Assembly: GCF_040954645.1 (NCBI RefSeq) | Contig: NC_092806.1 | Location: forward strand, 160,824,328-160,888,327 | Reading direction: 5' to 3' | DNA from: Diabrotica undecimpunctata | Lineage: Eukaryota > Arthropoda > Insecta > Coleoptera > Chrysomelidae | Length of the DNA stretch: 64,000 nt | Part shown: piece by piece, positions 58,841-64,000 of the stretch | Layout: every line of letters begins with the position of its first letter | Position numbering within the stretch: position 1 is the stretch's first letter | Program-made: the position numbers and the translations under genes | The notes under the pieces: generated by a model | What the model was told of the DNA's origin: nothing | Databases searched by the model: none | The model's input: only the letters and a program-made list of their open reading frames with translations

Positions 58841-59180
58841 CCGTTCTTAACGTGAAAAATAAAATTCTCTGTCTTATTAGAAGCAACAATAACATGGCTT
58901 CGTTATGGACGCAATAGCGACATCTGATAGAAAAATCGGTAAGATAGTTTCGAAACAAATTCAGATTTCTGCTTTAATCTGGAGCCTTCTAAAAATTGCA
59001 AGACATGACCAGACGATGATAAAGATGTTAAAGAAGACATGGGGAATCTAAAATTTGCATTCCACGACATGTCTATTCATCTAGGCAGAAATCCTAACGA
59101 ATTTGTTTCTCGTACTCATACAGAGTAGATCCGAATAAAATGAAAAAGACAGAAAAGATTTGATTTCACGTTCAAAGCGT

Positions 59181-59240
59181 CTATGTATCTATTGATACGT
59201 ATTTCGACTTAATAAGTCTCATCAGAATAGTTATTCATAG
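59181..59240 (-). ncRNA. Type I hammerhead ribozyme, intact core
   Basis: On the minus strand: CUAUG (59,240-59,236), internal loop, CUAUU, core CUGAUGAG (59,225-59,218), stem II GACUU/AAGUC with an AUU loop, CGAA, self-complementary stem III AUACGUAU (59,202-59,195), C at 59,194, then AAUAG (59,193-59,189) pairing with CUAUU, and CAUAG pairing with the outer CUAUG. Every conserved element is present. Predicted self-cleavage is between 59,194 and 59,193. The loop-free stem III is the form that works best as a dimer, as in Penelope-like elements and retrozymes. Confidence 0.82.
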
Positions 59241-60290
59241 CCGTTCTTAACGTGAAAAATAAAATTCTCTGTCTTATTAGAAGCAACAATAACATGGCTT
59301 CGTTATGGACGCAATAGCGACATCTGATAGAAAAATCGGTAAGATAGTTTCGAAACAAATTCAGATTTCTGCTTTAATCTGGAGCCTTTCTAAATCTATT
59401 AAGTTTCAGGTTGCTCTGAAATATCTTAGGCCTTTCAAAGCTTTCCAAGTAATCTAGAATTCTTCCATACCCGCCAAAGGCATCCAGAAATTTCAAAAAA
59501 TTCTTAGAAGACGTGACTTTGAAGTATTCCAGGTATCCTTAAAACTTTCGAATTTGTTTTAAGACTTATAGAGACATTCTGAAGTGACCCAGAACAATTA
59601 TGGACCATTCTAGATCATTCTTAATCTTTACAGAAGCGTCTGAATCATTGTAGACCGTCCAGAGATATAAAATTCCGCGAAATAGTTTAAAAATAATTTT
59701 TGAGTATCTTGAACTGTTCTAACTGATTTGAACTCCTACAGACATATCTAAAATATCACAGAACGATCTTAAAAAATTAGAAATTACCCTGAACTTTGCT
59801 ATTATAGAACCTTCTAAAACATACCAATCTCAAACAGTCTTTAAATGGTTTTAGACAACCCTGAAGTTCTATAAAAGCATCTCCAGGGCTGTTCTAAAAA
59901 TACCTTTAGGGCTTCTAAATCGTTCCTCCTAAAGTCATCCAAGTTCTAGTAGCAGACTTATCCAGGAGCCCTGTAGTACTAAAACTTTCTAATCTTGCAT
60001 GAAGTACTGTAGAACCCCATTATATATTTCAGAACATAATTGAAAAATTATAGATTTATTTGAAACCTCTTCAGAAGCCCCTTAATCATTCCTATATACT
60101 CCTGAAACATTCCAGGCATCACTGCAGTTCTTTAGAAGCGCATGAAAAATTTCAGGATAGTCCTAAAACAATTCAGGTAGTTCTAAAGCATTTCAGGTAG
60201 TTCTGAAAGGTTCTATACCTCTATGAAGTTCTCCAAAAGTCTCCGAAAAATCATTAGAAATGTCTGTCTTCTAAAATACTAACTCTACGA

Positions 60291-60849
60291 CCATGCTTAA
60301 GTAATCAAGATCAATATCAATCAAATTATACTAAGAAAGAAAATGAAGATAAGAGATGGTGAAATAAAATTAAAATGTCTAAGCAGCAAAAACTTTTTGT
60401 ACCTTAATCAAATGATATTTATTATTATTGTAGTATGTTGAAGAATTTTAAAGTTATTGTAAAAAAATTTTTCACATCGGTGAAGCTATTATAACATGCA
60501 GATGAATTATTTATACTACAGATCGCACAGATACATTTTAAATGCATTTGTAATTAAAAAAACATGTATTTATCCAGGTCAGTTTACAACGATGAATGCC
60601 GGGCATTAAATCGCTATATTATCTGTTGTCAACTACAAATATGGTGATAGATTCCGATATGGAGATTTATGGCGTACCTGTCCGAGATAATGATTCATGC
60701 TGTCAACACACATTATGTGTAACTTTGCAGGTAAATATGTTTATGTGCTCCATTGAGAGTAATACAGGGATGCGCATAAAATAATGGAAACACATTTTCA
60801 TTTTATTTTAGTATACTAAAATGTAAGTATAAGTTGTAGAAAAAAAAAT
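60291..60849. other. Spacer between the two repeat arms
   Basis: AT-rich. A 62-codon plus-strand frame (60,596-60,784) contains a CAG|GTAAAT-like donor at 60,730, but no homology is recognised. Confidence 0.4.
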
Positions 60850-62660
60850 CATAAAGGACTTCAGGGGTCATTTCAACAACCTCTGGGAGATTTCTAGCCA
60901 GCCTAGAAAATTTTATAATTATTCAGAAATACTTTAAGAACCTCTGGATGAGTTCAAAGACAGTTGAAATATTTCAGGACCAACTTCAAGAACTTCTGGA
61001 CTTTCTACAAGACTTCAAGAATAATTTGAAACGTATAAGAAGTGTCTGGAATAAATAAGGTACTTTGAAGAAGTTTATCATAGTCTAGAATTATTTTGAA
61101 ACCGCTCAGAAGTCTCTGTATAGCTCTGGAGCTAAATAAGATATATAACGTTTCAGTACTCTCTGGAAAGCTGTAAGCGTAACACAGAGACTTTCTTGGA
61201 ACGTTTTAGGTGCCCATAACAGACTACAGATTAGCTTAGAACGTTTCCGCAGTAATTAGAATGTTTTAGAAACTTTAAAGAAGTTTACGACAACTTAAAA
61301 TTTTTCAGGATTGTTCTGGAACTTAAAAAAGCCGATAACCCTGAACGGAGATTTGACACGCTTCTTTAGAACTTCAGGAATACCTGGAATAATTACACAT
61401 ACACTTTTGAATAATTTTAAATTAATTTAGACCTTTTAAGAATTGTTCTGGATCATTTCAAAAGTCTCTACAGAATTATAAACAAGTTTATGACGTTTTA
61501 GGGCTACTTACAGTGTCCTTTGGACAAGTTTGGAACATTTTAGGGCTACTTACTATGTTTCAGAAGCTTATTAGGAACTTCTAGACAAATCACAATTTTT
61601 GAGAATTGTTCTGAAACATTTTAGAGGTCTCTCGACTTCAAACGATTTAAGATCTTCAGCAATACACGTTATTATATCCAAACTTACTCTGGAAGGTTTC
61701 AAGTGCCTCGATTTCAGGAAAATCTAGAACGTTTTAATATGACCTGAATGATTCAGGCTTATGTAAAAGTTTAGTGTAATCTGGAATCTGTCAGGTGTAT
61801 TCTGGAATATTTGAATAGTCATTTGAAGAAGTTTAGTGCAATTTAAAAATTTTTAGGATTATTCTGAAATTTTTCAAAGAACTCTCCTGTATTTTAGGCA
61901 GGTGTAAAACGATTCTTGAGGACCTGGAATGCTTTATTAGCCCTAAGAATAGTTCTGGGCAGTTTTCAGAATGATTCAATATGACTTGTAATATATAATT
62001 CAAAGGCTTATGTAAAGATTTAGTACAAGCTAAAATCGTTCAGGAGTGTTCTAGAACATTTCAGAGATCTCTACAGGACTTCAGCCAAGTTTGCAACACT
62101 TTTAGGTAACCGAAAATACTTCAGAGTCACCTGAAGAAGTTTTAGGATTATTCTGAAACTTCTCAAAGCTCTCTCGCGAATTAAGGCAGGTATGGAAGGA
62201 TTCTGGAGAACCTGGAACGCCTTAGAAGCTCTAAGAGAGCAGCCTGAAATTTGTTATAATTGTCTTTGATATTTCACAGACCTTTCGAGAAGCTTGGAAC
62301 GTTTCAAGATTACCTCAAATATATCACAGTCTTCTGAGAACAGTCTAAAACTAATCAGGATTTTTTTGAAATGTTTAAGGTTCAAGGGAAAACTTCAAGA
62401 AGGTTTGTAATATTTTAACACTATCTTGGAATATTTCTAGATATTTGGAAAATCGTACGGAAACCTGGATTATCTCAGGACTATCATGTGATGTTCATAG
62501 TACTTCAAAGCTGCCAGAATTAACTGCAATACTTCAGGTCAACTTGAAGTAATTGGAGGCAGAAATTTTTAACGTAGATCCTGGAGCACTGGGTAACTTC
62601 AAAAGAGGTTGAAACCTTACTGGAGTCCTGGAGAAGAAAAAATCTTGGACGTTTTTTATT
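60850..62660. repeat. Degenerate short-unit repeat array, right arm, opposite strand bias
   Basis: Same style of degenerate units, but now CTGGAA is frequent (for example 61,044, 61,162, 61,316, 61,391, 61,689, 61,783, 61,801, 61,927, 62,211) and I saw no TTCCAG, the reverse of the left arm. Units such as gaacgttttagg and cttctggacaagttt recur. Confidence 0.6.
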
Positions 62661-62806
62661 TTACTGGTGGTTAAAGCGTTAATAAAGATGATTAAAATTG
62701 TGTACTAATAATAATTTTTTATATACTTGCTTTCCAACAACGTTTTAAACAAACTTCCGAATACTGTGCAATAAATTTGCCGTCAATTACTCCAAACTAA
62801 TTCTTT

Positions 62807-63052
62807 AGAACGTTCCGGAAACTACACACAAACATACATCGCCCATTTCTTAATTGTTATACTGTAATGATGTCTTCTAGAAACTTTCTACGAGATTATC
62901 CCGAATTTGTACGCCTTGGGAACTCCGTAGTAGAATAAATTACTCCCTGGAGAAATCTAGCGCCTCAGCAGAATTGCAGGTACTTGAGGGGGTTTAACCA
63001 TGAACAAAAATATAAATCCAACGTTCGGTTGATCGCGAATCGTTTCAGTTGA
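62807..63052 (+). promoter_or_regulatory. Heat-shock-element plus TATA/initiator-like cluster
   Basis: aGAAcgTTCcgGAAa (62,807-62,821) is a perfect three-unit heat shock element. A near match TTCtaGAAacTTT lies at 62,875-62,887. A TATAAA at 63,011-63,016 and an arthropod initiator-like TCAGTT at 63,045-63,050 follow at 36 bp (T to A). No heat-shock coding region follows within the window, so function is unproven. Confidence 0.35.
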
Positions 63053-63330
63053 GTAGCTTCGGAAACTTCCAACTGTATTTTAGTTGAAGCTTATAATAAA
63101 GGTGAATATCTTGATATGTTTGCTAATTTATATAAACTTGAAACTTTGCATGATAATAAGAATAGTTTTGGGTGTTTACGATTGGTATTATAAAACAATA
63201 TATAAGTACAGGGTGAGATTTTAGTACGACATTGGTCGATAATTCCATTTTCGTACAGGATATTCAAAAAAGATATTTAGAAAAAATGTAGACAACGATA
63301 TTTTCCAGACTTGAGTAATATGCCTAATTC

Positions 63331-63395
63331 TACAGGGTGATTAATAAATACGTGGTGAAGCAAACATACAATTTTTTTCAAATAGTCACCCTGTA
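63331..63395. repeat. Short inverted-repeat element with tacagggtga ends
   Basis: tacagggtga at 63,331-63,340 is perfectly inverted at 63,386-63,395. A further direct copy lies at 63,207-63,216. The same terminus type bounds elements at 51,502 and 4,044. Confidence 0.6.
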
Positions 63396-63666
63396 TATTT
63401 TCTCATATTTATATTCACAGTTCCTACAATATGGGGTTTGATCCTACTAAACAGTGTATTTCATATAAACGAGTTATGACCTTTTTTATTTTGAAATCGC
63501 TATGAAATAAACACACTGTAAATAAAGAAAGAATAAATAAATAAGTCAGTAAACTAATTTTTCAAAACCAAATTCAGATTTATGCTTTAATCTGTGCCTT
63601 CTAAGAATTGCAAAGCAAAACAGACGTTGTTTCCCAAGACAGGAAAGATTTATTTTCACGTTCAGA

Positions 63667-63735
63667 GCGTCTGTGAATAGCCGTCTCTGATGATCCCTTT
63701 TAGGGTGAAATACGTATAAGCGGATATACAGACGC
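63667..63735 (+). ncRNA. Type I hammerhead ribozyme, plus strand
   Basis: The outer stem GCGUCUGU/ACAGACGC (63,667-63,674 with 63,728-63,735) is perfect over 8 bp. Inner stem I is CCG-u-CU with AGCGG (one bulged U). Core CUGAUGA is at 63,687-63,693, stem II is CCCU/AGGG with a UUU loop, then GAA and self-complementary AUACGUAU (63,710-63,717). A at 63,718 is the predicted cleavage nucleotide. Weak point: the bases flanking stem II form a U-U mismatch. Confidence 0.72.
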
Positions 63736-63830
63736 ACTGTACGTGAAATCAAATCTTAACTGTCTTTTTTCGTTTTTAAATAAATAAGTATTCAACAGAA
63801 AGACGGTATTAGATTTAATTTTAATGTAGC

Positions 63831-63891
63831 GCATCCGCCAGCCGCTTATACGTATTTCAACCTTATTAGGTATCATCAGAGCGACATATGC
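63831..63891 (-). ncRNA. Type I hammerhead ribozyme, minus strand
   Basis: Minus strand: GCAU (63,891-63,888), inner stem GUCGCU (63,885-63,880), core CUGAUGA (63,879-63,873), stem II ACCU/AGGU with an AAUA loop, UGAA, AUACGUAU (63,855-63,848), cleavage A at 63,847, then AGCGGC (63,846-63,841) pairing with GUCGCU (one G-U), and AUGC (63,834-63,831) pairing with GCAU. All conserved positions are present. Confidence 0.75.
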
Positions 63892-64000
63892 AGAGGCTCT
63901 GAGGCTCTTTAGTTTCTCCAAGTAGGAAATCTTGAGATTTCTATTTTTTTTTAAATAAGTATTCATTTGACATAATACAGTAAACAATATGTTGTAGTTT

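Larger units (their letters stand above)
58727..59400 (-). mobile_element. Retrozyme-like tandem dimer (400-bp unit) with 10-bp TSD
   Basis: taaatctatt at 58,727-58,736 and 59,391-59,400 flanks an insertion made of one full 400-bp unit and a second partial unit of about 255 bp, head to tail (the segment from 58,737 recurs at 59,137 nearly unchanged). Each unit carries one hammerhead-type sequence on the minus strand. It has no coding capacity. Tandem small units, hammerheads with minimal stem III and a TSD are the reported traits of animal retrozymes, non-autonomous elements that spread as circular RNA. A solo Penelope terminal repeat pair is the alternative. Confidence 0.72.
57956..60290. 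repeat. Degenerate short-unit repeat array, left arm
   Basis: Built of degenerate units of roughly 20-22 bp such as tttcaggtagttctgaaa and cattccaggcatc (clearest at 60,110-60,240). TTCCAG occurs several times (57,977, 59,525, 60,110) and I saw no CTGGAA. A foreign tandem dimer is inserted at 58,737-59,390. Confidence 0.6.
63540..64000. mobile_element. Hammerhead-bearing element fragments related to the 58.7-kb dimer
   Basis: The segment 63,574-63,608 (cagatttatgctttaatctg and the following cttcta-gaattgcaa) matches 58,966-59,003 of the retrozyme-like unit. Further right are two hammerhead folds in opposite orientation. The element runs to the window edge, so its limits are unknown. Confidence 0.6.

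Noticed and set aside
60596..60784. Small plus-strand frame with a CAG|GTAAAT donor-like site, considered as an exon
   Set aside because: No recognised homology, no convincing branch or acceptor context and no neighbouring exon; too weak to call a gene.

Overview
This is an AT-rich animal (insect) nuclear DNA window. It has spliced exons and dense, nested transposable elements typical of insects: Tc1/mariner relatives, hAT, piggyBac, Tigger/pogo, RTE-like and Jockey-like LINEs, a Penelope-like element and small inverted-repeat elements. The only confidently recognised host gene sequence is one 1,431-bp exon of sickie (the insect neuron navigator, NAV2-type) on the minus strand at 49,816-51,246. 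The large size, nested LINEs and long introns fit a big beetle genome such as a chrysomelid, but the species is an inference. No operons, CRISPR arrays or bacterial features are present.

Layout. 0.45-1.55 kb: Tc1-like relic. 3.3-6.2 kb: hAT element with its own intron and a small element inside that intron. 6.5-9 kb: an old minus-strand LINE split by a younger plus-strand LINE with a 12-bp target-site duplication (TSD). 9.3-11.9 kb: a relic and then an intact DD82E ('Sailor'-type) IS630/Tc1/mariner transposon; a second, frameshifted copy lies at 29.7-32.0 kb and a diverged relative at 33.6-35.4 kb, itself split by an RTE LINE. 13.4-16.3 kb: a Tigger transposase split by a LINE, which is split by another LINE. 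17.4-20.2 kb: RTE fragment, Penelope-like RT and another LINE. 21.0-23.1 kb: inverted-repeat MITE, probable tRNA-derived SINE, LINE fragment. 24.3-27.6 kb: Jockey-like LINE split by a LINE. 38.9-43.5 kb: piggyBac-like transposase split by a nearly full Jockey-superfamily ORF2. 44.3-45.8 kb: two LINE fragments with TSDs. 46.7-49 kb: second Tigger relic and small fragments. 49.8-51.2 kb: sickie exon. 51.3-54.1 kb: LINE relic containing a small inverted-repeat element containing a DD41D (rosa/Visitor-type) transposon. 55.2-56.8 kb: pogo/jerky relic and RTE fragment. 58-62.7 kb: two arms of degenerate short repeats with opposite strand asymmetry.

The most interesting signal is a set of hammerhead-ribozyme folds. 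A 400-bp-period tandem dimer at 58,727-59,400, flanked by a perfect 10-bp TSD, carries one intact and one core-mutated hammerhead on the minus strand. This architecture resembles animal retrozymes (small tandem retroelements thought to use Penelope-type machinery). Two more hammerhead folds, in opposite orientations, lie at 63,667-63,735 and 63,831-63,891. A decayed Penelope-like RT at 17.85-19.26 kb is the kind of element expected to mobilise such sequences.
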